Assembly (NCBI RefSeq): GCF_000018945.1
Contig: NC_011978.1
Coordinates: 372,001 to 436,000, forward strand
Direction of reading: 5' to 3'
Length of the DNA: 64,000 nucleotides
From: Thermotoga neapolitana DSM 4359
GTDB lineage: Bacteria > Thermotogota > Thermotogae > Thermotogales > Thermotogaceae
Part shown: positions 27,228 to 34,982 of the stretch, piece after piece
Position numbering within the stretch: the stretch's first letter is position 1
Layout: each line of letters opens with the position of its first letter
Translations under genes and position numbers: made by a program
Notes under the pieces: model-generated
The model's database searches: none
Seen by the model: only the letters and a program-made list of their open reading frames with translations
Told to the model about the DNA's origin: nothing

Positions 27228-27250
27228 AAAGGCCCCATTTTGGGGCCTTT
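27228..27250. terminator. Strong bidirectional terminator
   Basis: Ten-bp stem AAAGGCCCCA/TGGGGCCTTT with a TTT loop and T-runs on both strands (TTTTTTT on plus, GATTTTT on minus). On the minus strand it ends the GH127 transcript. On the plus strand it follows the gene remnant at 27146-27205, whose terminator it probably once was. Confidence 0.9.
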
Positions 27251-27251
27251 T

Positions 27252-29117
27252 TTATGACTTCAATAACCACACCACCATAGCACCGGGCTGTCTGTTCGCC
27301 CACATGTGGTAGGGAACAAGGGTGAATTTCGCCACCTTTTCTTTAGGTTCAGATATCTTTCTGTACAGCGCTCCTTCCCAGTCGGAAGTGACAAGTGCCT
27401 TCCCCGTTCCCCTGAGAAACACAGCATCTCTGTCGAGTATCTTTGCTCTTTCTTCTTCCAGATCCTCTGAGCCCACCCCAAGCGTCCACACGTGAAAGTT
27501 CGGATTGTCCACCTGCTCAGCACAGTAGATAACTGGCCCTCTCTTCACCGCCACTTTCCCCAAATTGTCCCTCACGAACGGATGAGATTCTACGAGTTCT
27601 ACCCTCATAGGAAGTGAAAGTTCTATTCTATGGCCTCCCTTCCAGTTTCGATTCAGTTTCACATAACCGTTCTGTGGCTCAAGATCGAGAGTTTCTCCAT
27701 CCACTCTGATAGAGAAATCATCTGCCCAGGTGGGAATTCTGAGATAAATGGAGAAAGGCTCTTCGATCTCAGTCTCGATCGAAAGAACTATCTCACCACT
27801 CCAGGGGTAATCCGTTTCCTGCTCTATCTTCACAGTTGATCCTTTGAATGACACCTTTGCTGTGCTTTTTTCGTACAGATGGACCTGCACTCCATCGTTT
27901 GATGTGGTGTACATGTATCCCGGGAAGGAGGCGATAAATCTTGCAAGGTTTGGAGGGCAGCATGCACAGTCGAACCACTTCTGTCTTCTTGTTCTTCCAG
28001 AATCCTCCAGCGGATTGAAATAGAAATAATGTTTCCCATCGAGGGATATTCCTGAGAGAAGGCCGTTGTAGAGAACCTGTTCCATCACATCTGCAAATTT
28101 TCCATCGCCTGTTGCAAGAAGCATCCTGAAGTTCCACATGAAATTCGCTATGCTGGCACAGGATTCAGCATAGGACCTTCTGTTTGGAAGCTCATACTCT
28201 TCACCGAAAGATTCCCAGTCGTGTCTTGAACCAGCACCCCCTGTGATGTACATCTTCTTCGTCACGAAATTCTCCCAGAGTCTGTTGAGAGCCTGCCAGA
28301 TCTTCTCGTCACCCGTCTCAAGATAAAGATCGGTGGCACCAGCACAGAGGTAAAGTGCCCTCACAGCGTGTCCTGTGATCTCTTCCAGTTCCACAAATGG
28401 TTTATGATCGATGAAATATTCTGGCCCAGGGTTTCTTGGTACACTGGCTAGCCCTTTTCCACGTGCGTAGATGAAGTATCTTGCAAGATCCAGATATTTC
28501 TTCTCTCCTGTTTCTCTGTAGAGTTCAACGAGTGCCATTTCCACTTCGGGATGTCCTGGTGCTCCTTCCTTCTTTCCAGGTCCAAAGGTGTTGTAGATAT
28601 GATCCGCAAACCTCTTTGCCACATTGAAGAGTGAGTCCTTACCGGTTACCCTTCTGTGGGCAACGGCAGCCTGAATCAGGTGTCCTGCGTTGTAGAGTTC
28701 GTGGTTCCATGCAAGGTTCGTCCAGCGCTCTTTTTTCCTTTCTCCAGAAAGGTATGTTCCAAGGTAGCCGTCTTCATCCTGTGCTGCTTTCACCTCTTCT
28801 ATCACGCTGTCAAGGATCTTCTCCAGTTCTGGTAGTTCTCTGTTTGCCAGAGCAAAAGAAACCGCCTCGGACCATTTGTAAACATCTGTATCATCGAAAG
28901 GAAAGAAAGTTTTGTAAGAACCTTCCATCTTTCCGGAAGCGATCCTGAAGTTGTCCAGTCTTCCTGTGCTTTCCAGAAGATCGTATTGAGTGGGAAGGGT
29001 GACGTTGACAAGAGTTTCGAAGTACTTCCCCATGAACCCTTTCACCTTTACAGAACCAACAGGTACTGTTTTGAGTTTCGCATAAGGACTTCTGGAAACG
29101 TTGACGATCCTGGACAT
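27252..29117 (-). CDS. GH127-family beta-L-arabinofuranosidase-like enzyme
   Basis: Formerly DUF1680; 621 residues of (alpha/alpha)6-barrel type. Residues align with the zinc-cysteine active site described for Bifidobacterium HypBA1. Glu318 and Cys320 are in AESCA, and Cys386 and Cys387 are in CACCPPN, with Cys386 as the nucleophile equivalent. Glu302 is the acid/base equivalent. The spacing matches HypBA1 with an offset of 20 for the first three. ATG 29117 follows AAAGGAGGT; the longer frame starts inside the permease gene. It follows the arabinose transporter genes by 20 bp, so it likely acts on imported arabinose-containing glycans. Confidence 0.88.
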   Translation of the reverse strand: MSRIVNVSRSPYAKLKTVPVGSVKVKGFMGKYFETLVNVTLPTQYDLLESTGRLDNFRIASGKMEGSYKTFFPFDDTDVYKWSEAVSFALANRELPELEKILDSVIEEVKAAQDEDGYLGTYLSGERKKERWTNLAWNHELYNAGHLIQAAVAHRRVTGKDSLFNVAKRFADHIYNTFGPGKKEGAPGHPEVEMALVELYRETGEKKYLDLARYFIYARGKGLASVPRNPGPEYFIDHKPFVELEEITGHAVRALYLCAGATDLYLETGDEKIWQALNRLWENFVTKKMYITGGAGSRHDWESFGEEYELPNRRSYAESCASIANFMWNFRMLLATGDGKFADVMEQVLYNGLLSGISLDGKHYFYFNPLEDSGRTRRQKWFDCACCPPNLARFIASFPGYMYTTSNDGVQVHLYEKSTAKVSFKGSTVKIEQETDYPWSGEIVLSIETEIEEPFSIYLRIPTWADDFSIRVDGETLDLEPQNGYVKLNRNWKGGHRIELSLPMRVELVESHPFVRDNLGKVAVKRGPVIYCAEQVDNPNFHVWTLGVGSEDLEEERAKILDRDAVFLRGTGKALVTSDWEGALYRKISEPKEKVAKFTLVPYHMWANRQPGAMVVWLLKS

Positions 29118-29137
29118 GAACAAACCTCCTTTGCCTT

Positions 29138-29989
29138 TTATCCCTTCACCGCACCGAAGGTGAGTCCTCTGATGAGATATCTCTGGGCGATGAGGGCGAA
29201 AACCACAACTGGAAGCATGGTGACGATACCCGCGGCTGACAAAGGTCCCCATGCAACCCTCCAGCCCGTGATGTATCTTCCAAGGAAGATGGGAAGCGTC
29301 TGTGCCCGGGCGTCGTTGGTCAACACGAGAGCAAGAAGGAACTCTCCCCAACTCTGAATGAGCGAAAGAACAGCGACCGCTGCGAGCCCCGGGGCACTGA
29401 GGGGAAGAACCACGTAGAAGAAGGCCTGAAACGGCGTTGCTCCATCGACATAGGCTGCTTCGTCTATCTCTCTTGGAATCTCCCTGAAGAAGCTTATGAG
29501 AAGCCACACACCAAGGGGTACCACTATAACAAGATGGGAAAGTATGAGTGCCCACCAGGTGTTTATGAGTCTCAGCTTTGTGAATATCACGTACAGCGGA
29601 ACGGCAGAGACGATGGGTGGAAGCATCCTGATGGAAATGATCCACTCCGCAAGGAACGGTCCCCCAACCCTGTACCGGGCGATGGCGTAAGCAGCAAGGG
29701 CACTGATCACCGTTCCTATGAGAGCCACGGAAACACCGACAACGATGCTGTTCCTAAGGTACGGAAAGATGTTCTCAATAGAACCCGTCGTACCACCGAA
29801 GACTTCTGTTTCTTTTGCTCCAAAGAAGTTGGAAAGGGTGGGTCTTGTCGGAAAGAACTTTGGTGGCATGGTGAACCACTCGTTCGAAGGCTTGAAAGCC
29901 GTGATAACAAGCCAGTACACGGGAAACAGAAAGAATATCAGACAAACAGCAACAAGGATGTATCTTACAACTTTAAAGATTTTCCTCAT
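29138..29989 (-). CDS. Sugar ABC transporter permease, MalG type
   Basis: Inner-membrane subunit of 283 residues with six hydrophobic segments. The EAA loop is near 185-200 (AAYVDGATPFQAFFYVVLP). It overlaps the preceding permease by 1 bp (TAATG). With the binding protein and MalF-type permease it would import arabinose or arabino-oligosaccharides. No ATP-binding subunit is encoded anywhere in the window, so a shared MsmK/MalK-like ATPase must serve it. Confidence 0.92.
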   Translation of the reverse strand: MRKIFKVVRYILVAVCLIFFLFPVYWLVITAFKPSNEWFTMPPKFFPTRPTLSNFFGAKETEVFGGTTGSIENIFPYLRNSIVVGVSVALIGTVISALAAYAIARYRVGGPFLAEWIISIRMLPPIVSAVPLYVIFTKLRLINTWWALILSHLVIVVPLGVWLLISFFREIPREIDEAAYVDGATPFQAFFYVVLPLSAPGLAAVAVLSLIQSWGEFLLALVLTNDARAQTLPIFLGRYITGWRVAWGPLSAAGIVTMLPVVVFALIAQRYLIRGLTFGAVKG

Positions 29990-30873
29990 TATTCTTCACC
30001 CCCGAATCCCAGTTGCTGCCTCATCCTCACAAGTCTGAAGACCACATTCACAAGAACTATGGCCACAATCAAAAGCAACACACTCAACGCTGAAGCATAG
30101 CCAATGTTCCATCCAAACGAGATTCCAACTTTGTATATGTAAAAGCTGTAGGTGTGGGTTGCAGAACCCGGGCCACCCCATGTTGTCATGAAGACAATAT
30201 CGAAGGTCTTCAGACAGTCGATGATCCTCAAAACAAGAGCAACAAGAATCAAAGGCCTTAGAAGGGGAAACTCCACGTGAAGAAACACCTTTCCCCAGTC
30301 AGCACCATCCACACGGGCTGCATCGATGAGATCCTGAGGGATGGACTGAAGGCCTGCATAGATCATGAGGAAGATGAAAGGAGTCCACTGCCAGATGTCT
30401 ATTATTATGATTCCAAGCTGTGCGTAGAACGGATCACCAAGCCACGAGATCTTGGGAACACCAAAGAGCGATAAAAACCAGTTCACTGGACCAAAAGCGA
30501 AATTGTAAAGCATCTTCCAGGCAACACCAGAAACGGCAGGTGGAATCATCATGGGAATGAGAAGAGAGGACCTGATGATCTTTTCTCCCCTAACTCCTCT
30601 TATCAGGAAGGCTATGAGAACACCGAGGACAAGTTCCACAGGAACTGCTATCGAGAGAAGTTTTATGGTGAACTTCATGGATTCTATAGCGGTTGAGTCT
30701 TTGAAAATCTGGAAGTAATTTGAAAGACCTATGAAGTGTGTTTCGGCACTTCTGGACAGGTCGTAGTCTCTGAAGGAGGCCCAGATCATGAAGCCAAAGG
30801 GATATATCGTCATCGCAAGAAAGAGTGCAAGGACAGGAAGGACCATCAACCAGGGAACGACTCTTCGCTTCAT
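29989..30873 (-). CDS. Sugar ABC transporter permease, MalF type
   Basis: Inner-membrane subunit, about 294 residues from ATG 30873. It has six predicted helices starting with VVPWLMVLPVLALFLAMTIY, and the EAA loop reads ARVDGADWGKVFLHVEFP. No Shine-Dalgarno site lies directly before this ATG. The nearest, AAGGAGGT (30902-30909), is 28 bases upstream and overlaps the stop of the binding-protein gene. An 18-base hairpin fills most of the gap and would bring the site to about 10 bases. A TTG at 30942 in the same frame would need to overlap the binding-protein gene. Confidence 0.9.
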   Translation of the reverse strand: MKRRVVPWLMVLPVLALFLAMTIYPFGFMIWASFRDYDLSRSAETHFIGLSNYFQIFKDSTAIESMKFTIKLLSIAVPVELVLGVLIAFLIRGVRGEKIIRSSLLIPMMIPPAVSGVAWKMLYNFAFGPVNWFLSLFGVPKISWLGDPFYAQLGIIIIDIWQWTPFIFLMIYAGLQSIPQDLIDAARVDGADWGKVFLHVEFPLLRPLILVALVLRIIDCLKTFDIVFMTTWGGPGSATHTYSFYIYKVGISFGWNIGYASALSVLLLIVAIVLVNVVFRLVRMRQQLGFGGEE

Positions 30874-30879
30874 ATGGAA

Positions 30880-30897
30880 AGGGGGCAGACGCCCCCT
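30880..30897 (-). other. Intercistronic stem-loop between binding protein and permease genes
   Basis: Seven-bp stem (AGGGGGC/GCCCCCT) with a 4-base loop, lying between the binding-protein stop and the permease ATG. There is no T-run, so it is not a terminator. It could protect the upstream message, giving more binding protein than permease, and shorten the distance between Shine-Dalgarno site and start codon. Confidence 0.75.
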
Positions 30898-30907
30898 CTT
30901 CACCTCC

Positions 30908-32218
30908 TTATTTGCCGAGAATCTCTTCCCACTTCTTTGCAAGATCGTTCAGCGTTTCCATGGAGAGTGGAAGTTCTCCAGAGAGGATCTTGGAGAAGGT
31001 CTCAACGGTGATGTCTTCGAGTCTTGGTTCTTCCGGAATCCTTGGTCTGTGAGTCTGCGTGACGTACGTCACCTCAAGGGCTGGTACCCTGGGATCAGCA
31101 GCCCTCACTTCTGGATCTTTGAGCGTCGAGATTCTGGCTGGTGCGACGGCAAATTTCAGGAACTTGTTCTTGTCAGCCCATTTGCTGGTGGCAAAGACGA
31201 TGAATTTGAACGCCGCTATCTTCTTCTCTTCGGGTATGAATTTGTTGATACCGAGGGCCCACTGACCGCTCACGGAACGACCCGGCATGGGAATGATGCC
31301 AACTTTGTCTTCACCGAGTGTGCTCTTGAAGATCAGATACGGTCCTGTCCATTGAGGAACCATGGCAACGAGTCCCTGGTTGAAATATTCGATCGTTTCA
31401 CCGTAGTCGGATCCGAGAGGATCCGGACTGTACGGCATGAGTTTCTTCATCATCTCGAGTGCCTTCAGTCCCTCTTCACTGTTGAAAGCAGGTTTATGGT
31501 CGGCGGTGAAGTACTCTCCGTACTCAAGATCGGCGGTTCCGTGTCTCATGATACCAAGAGGTGCGTTCCTGTATTCTCCAAAGAACAACAGGTACATGTA
31601 GAAGAGTGTGTGGGTTCTCGGGAACATGAGGGCGATTCCGTATTCAGTTGGAGAGTTCTTGTTGTATTTCTTGGTGAAAAATTCGGCTATGTCCACAACT
31701 TCCTCCCAGGTTGTCGGCAGTGTGAGTTCTCTACCGTACTTTTCCTTGAAGGCCTGTCTGATCTTTGGATCTTCGAACAAATCCTTTCTGTAGTAGAAGA
31801 GCATCGTGTTGTTGTAGAACGGAAGACCAATGAGTTTTCCCTGCCACTTTCCGGATTCTTCAAGAACCTGCGGTATGAAGTCGTCCAGGTCATAATCTTC
31901 TGGAACAAGCTCTGGATGTTGTTTCATGAATTCTCCGAGATCGACCAGACCAAAAGAGACGGCTCCCGTTGTCATCACGTCGTAGGTGAACGCATCAAAT
32001 GAACCTGCCTGGGATCTCAGATCCTGAAGCAGTTTTGGATACAACACTTCCCACGAAAGTGGAACGATCTCTACCTGGATATCCGTGTTTTTCTTCATGA
32101 ACTCCTGTGCAAGCCACTTCAAGGCATCTGCGTTGTCTGGAGAACAGAGAACCGAAATCTTGACCGAGAAGATGAAAGATGCGACAACGAGTAAGACCAC
32201 CAGGAAAAGTTTTTTCAT
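30908..32218 (-). CDS. Sugar-binding protein of the arabinose ABC transporter
   Basis: Family 1 extracellular solute-binding protein, 436 residues. Signal peptide: MKKLFLVVLLVVASFIFSV, probable cleavage after FS near residue 18; no lipobox at the right place. Later motifs such as WEVLYPKLL and QWALGINKFIPEEKK fit the MalE-like fold. ATG 32218 follows a run of GGGGGGG; the longer frame is only 5 codons more. It is the first gene of the transporter-GH127 operon, and the AraR-like box lies 34 bp upstream. Substrate inferred from position opposite araA. Confidence 0.9.
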   Translation of the reverse strand: MKKLFLVVLLVVASFIFSVKISVLCSPDNADALKWLAQEFMKKNTDIQVEIVPLSWEVLYPKLLQDLRSQAGSFDAFTYDVMTTGAVSFGLVDLGEFMKQHPELVPEDYDLDDFIPQVLEESGKWQGKLIGLPFYNNTMLFYYRKDLFEDPKIRQAFKEKYGRELTLPTTWEEVVDIAEFFTKKYNKNSPTEYGIALMFPRTHTLFYMYLLFFGEYRNAPLGIMRHGTADLEYGEYFTADHKPAFNSEEGLKALEMMKKLMPYSPDPLGSDYGETIEYFNQGLVAMVPQWTGPYLIFKSTLGEDKVGIIPMPGRSVSGQWALGINKFIPEEKKIAAFKFIVFATSKWADKNKFLKFAVAPARISTLKDPEVRAADPRVPALEVTYVTQTHRPRIPEEPRLEDITVETFSKILSGELPLSMETLNDLAKKWEEILGK

Positions 32219-32251
32219 GGAAATCCCCCCCACTCAAAAATGGTTGATATC

Positions 32252-32276
32252 GGTACGTACCAGTTGAAGTATATCA
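32252..32276 (-). promoter_or_regulatory. Promoter and AraR-type operator of the arabinose transporter operon
   Basis: Minus-strand extended -10 TGATATACT (32276-32268). Just downstream, at the expected transcript start, is the perfect palindrome GGTACGTACC (32252-32261). Its core resembles the GTACGT centre of Bacillus AraR boxes. A repressor here would block initiation. Confidence 0.75.
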
Positions 32277-32343
32277 CATCTGTCAATAAAGAATCACCCT
32301 ACAGTCAATTTGTTAACATTCACTTCCCTGGTGTTGTGTTAGG

Positions 32344-32377
32344 ATACGTATAAAGGTACGTACTTTTGTGTTATACT
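32344..32377 (+). promoter_or_regulatory. araA promoter with two AraR-type boxes
   Basis: TATACT (32372-32377) is a good -10, with no strong -35. Upstream lie two palindromes, ATACGTAT (32344-32351) and GTACGTAC (32356-32363), with centres 12 bases apart, covering the -35/-10 spacer. A third box is about 100 bases away at 32252, which would allow looping between the two divergent promoters. Confidence 0.75.
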
Positions 32378-32411
32378 ATGAAGATGAACACATCGGAAGG
32401 GAGGTTGGAGA

Positions 32412-33902
32412 ATGATCGATCTCAAACAGTATGAGTTCTGGTTTCTTGTCGGCAGCCAGTATCTCTACGGTCTGGAGACGTTGAAGAAGGTAGAGCAGCA
32501 GGCAAGCAGGATAGTTGAGGCACTGAACAATGATCCCATTTTTCCCTCAAAGATCGTTCTGAAACCCGTTCTGAAAAATTCCGCCGAGATCAGAGAGATC
32601 TTCGAAAAGGCAAATGCAGAACCAAAATGCGCCGGTGTCATCGTGTGGATGCACACGTTCTCACCTTCGAAGATGTGGATAAGAGGCCTCTCCATCAATA
32701 AAAAACCCCTGCTTCACCTCCACACCCAGTACAACAGGGAGATCCCGTGGGACACGATCGATATGGACTACATGAACCTGAACCAATCTGCCCACGGTGA
32801 CAGGGAACACGGATTCATTCACGCGAGGATGAGACTCCCAAGAAAGGTCGTGGTGGGACATTGGGAAGACAGAGAAGTCAGGGAAAAGATCGCAAAATGG
32901 ATGAGAGTGGCCTGCGCGATACAGGATGGAAGAACTGGACAGATCGTGAGATTCGGCGATAACATGAGAGAGGTTGCCAGCACCGAAGGAGACAAGGTGG
33001 AGGCACAGATAAAACTCGGCTGGTCCATAAACACCTGGGGTGTCGGAGAGCTCGCCGAGAGAGTGAAGGCGGTTCCAGAAAACGAAGTGGAGGAATTGTT
33101 GAAGGAGTACAAAGAAAGGTACATCATGCCAGAAGACGAATACAGCCTCAAAGCGATCAGAGAACAGGCGAAGATGGAGATTGCACTGAGAGAGTTTCTG
33201 AAAGAGAAGAATGCCATCGCCTTCACCACCACCTTCGAGGATCTTCACGATCTTCCCCAGCTTCCCGGTCTTGCAGTCCAGAGGCTCATGGAGGAAGGGT
33301 ATGGATTTGGAGCGGAAGGAGACTGGAAGGCAGCCGGGCTTGTGAGGGCTTTGAAGGTCATGGGAGCTGGTCTTCCCGGTGGTACATCCTTCATGGAGGA
33401 CTACACCTACCATCTCACACCGGGAAACGAACTCGTGCTGGGAGCGCACATGCTAGAGGTGTGCCCCACGATCGCTAAGGAAAAGCCAAGAATAGAGGTG
33501 CATCCTCTCAGCATCGGTGGAAAAGCAGATCCTGCACGCCTTGTTTTCGATGGACAAGAAGGTCCCGCTGTCAACGCCTCCATCGTTGACATGGGAAACA
33601 GGTTCAGGCTGGTAGTGAACAGAGTGTTGTCTGTTCCCATTGAAAGGAAGATGCCCAAACTTCCAACGGCAAGAGTTTTGTGGAAGCCGCTTCCTGATTT
33701 CAAGAGGGCGACGACTGCGTGGATTCTCGCTGGAGGATCCCATCATACTGCCTTCTCAACAGCGGTGGATGTGGAGTACCTCATCGACTGGGCGGAGGCT
33801 TTGGAGATAGAGTATCTTGTCATCGATGAAAATCTGGATCTGGAGAACTTCAAAAAGGAACTGAGATGGAACGAACTCTACTGGGGACTTTTAAAAAGAT
33901 GA
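32412..33902 (+). CDS. araA: L-arabinose isomerase
   Basis: Converts L-arabinose to L-ribulose with Mn/Co. The 496 residues equal the known T. maritima enzyme. Conserved stretches include EFWFLVGSQYLYG at the start, HTFSPSKMWI, the metal-ligand region TTTFEDLHDLPQLPGLA (Glu) and the His-containing SHHTAFS. ATG 32412 follows GGGAGG and TTGGAG. It is monocistronic and ends at a clear terminator. Expression is presumably controlled by AraR through the two boxes upstream. Confidence 0.97.
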   Translation: MIDLKQYEFWFLVGSQYLYGLETLKKVEQQASRIVEALNNDPIFPSKIVLKPVLKNSAEIREIFEKANAEPKCAGVIVWMHTFSPSKMWIRGLSINKKPLLHLHTQYNREIPWDTIDMDYMNLNQSAHGDREHGFIHARMRLPRKVVVGHWEDREVREKIAKWMRVACAIQDGRTGQIVRFGDNMREVASTEGDKVEAQIKLGWSINTWGVGELAERVKAVPENEVEELLKEYKERYIMPEDEYSLKAIREQAKMEIALREFLKEKNAIAFTTTFEDLHDLPQLPGLAVQRLMEEGYGFGAEGDWKAAGLVRALKVMGAGLPGGTSFMEDYTYHLTPGNELVLGAHMLEVCPTIAKEKPRIEVHPLSIGGKADPARLVFDGQEGPAVNASIVDMGNRFRLVVNRVLSVPIERKMPKLPTARVLWKPLPDFKRATTAWILAGGSHHTAFSTAVDVEYLIDWAEALEIEYLVIDENLDLENFKKELRWNELYWGLLKR

Positions 33903-33904
33903 AC

Positions 33905-33930
33905 GAGGGGCGAAAGCCCCTCATTTTTTT
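33905..33930. terminator. Terminator between araA and araR
   Basis: Stem GAGGGGC/GCCCCTC with a GAAA tetraloop (33905-33922), followed by ATTTTTTT on the plus strand. It is clearly a terminator for araA. The araR stop codon overlaps the 3' arm. Confidence 0.92.
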
Positions 33931-34976
33931 GGATACGTGACGGATTCTCTCATGATGAGCCTTGGCTTGAAAACGTACTTTTCAGGTTTTTCGCCATCGA
34001 TCATTTTCAAAAGGATTTCCACTGCCTTCTTTCCAACTTCCTCTTTTGGATGCTCGAACGTGGTCAGGATTTCTCTGATGTCACCTATGGGAGCATCGTC
34101 GAATCCTATGACAGAGACATCGTCCGGTATCTTCAGTCCCATTCTCCTGGCTGCAAGAAAGAACTGCAAAGCCGTTGCGTCGTTGTAGCAGAAAACGGCT
34201 GTGGGACGCTGATCCTTGGGAAGTGAAAGAAGCTCGAATGCACTCTGCATAACAACACCGGTGAACTCGGAAACGTGGAAGGATTTTTCATGGATCTTTT
34301 CAAAACCGAGTTCTCGTCCTCGCTTTAAAAACGCCTGAGCTCTGACAACACTGGGAAGGTGTATGGTTTTGTAGAGGACTGCCACGTTTCTGTGGCCGTA
34401 TTGATAAAAGATCTCTGCGGCCTTTTCTCCACCATACCAGTCGTCTAGAACGACACTTCCCGCACCTTCTATATCCCAGTTGGTGTGGACAAGAACCACC
34501 TTCGTTCCCTTCCGTACAATGTCTTCTATGAGATCTCTGTTGGAACGCCTGGTGGCACTGCACACAGGATCTATAATGAGACCATCCACACCGATTTCAA
34601 GCCACTCGTTTATGATCTGCCTCTCTTTGTGCGGATCTTCGGATGCGTTTCCAAGAAGCATCTTGTAACCATTGGTGAAAAGAACCTCTTCAGCGCCAAG
34701 CGTTATGTACGGAAATATGTAACTCGTGATCTGCTGAACGAGGATTCCAACGACTTTGTTTCTCCTTTCGATGTTCACGAACGTTCCAAGCCCTGGCTTT
34801 CTGATGACCAGGTTCTTCACGACCAGTCTTTCGAGGGCCTTTCTCACCGTCTCCCGACTGGCGTTGAACTTTTCCATCAGTTCCTTTTCCGTCGGAAGTT
34901 TGTCTCCGTGTTTGTACTTTCCCGATTTTATCTCTTCGATCAAGAACTTCTCTATGATTCTGTACTTTGGAAGAAT
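33921..34976 (-). CDS. araR: AraR-like GntR/LacI-type repressor, apparent ATT start
   Basis: N-terminal GntR winged helix (KYRIIEKFLIEEIKSG, then LPTEKELMEKFNASRETVRKAL) joined to a LacI-type sugar-binding domain from about residue 75. This is the architecture of Bacillus AraR. An in-frame TGA (the ackA stop) lies 6 bases upstream, so the start must be ATT 34976 or TTG 34943. ATT follows AGGTGAT at 5 bases and keeps the whole first helix (351 residues). TTG (340 residues) would cut that helix and lacks a good Shine-Dalgarno site. It likely binds the GTACGTAC boxes near 32.3 kb. Confidence 0.88.
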   Translation of the reverse strand: MLPKYRIIEKFLIEEIKSGKYKHGDKLPTEKELMEKFNASRETVRKALERLVVKNLVIRKPGLGTFVNIERRNKVVGILVQQITSYIFPYITLGAEEVLFTNGYKMLLGNASEDPHKERQIINEWLEIGVDGLIIDPVCSATRRSNRDLIEDIVRKGTKVVLVHTNWDIEGAGSVVLDDWYGGEKAAEIFYQYGHRNVAVLYKTIHLPSVVRAQAFLKRGRELGFEKIHEKSFHVSEFTGVVMQSAFELLSLPKDQRPTAVFCYNDATALQFFLAARRMGLKIPDDVSVIGFDDAPIGDIREILTTFEHPKEEVGKKAVEILLKMIDGEKPEKYVFKPRLIMRESVTYPKK

Positions 34977-34982
34977 ACAGGA

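Noticed and set aside
29118-29645. N-terminal extension of the GH127 protein
   Set aside because: It runs through the permease gene; the ATG after AAAGGAGGT gives the normal family start.
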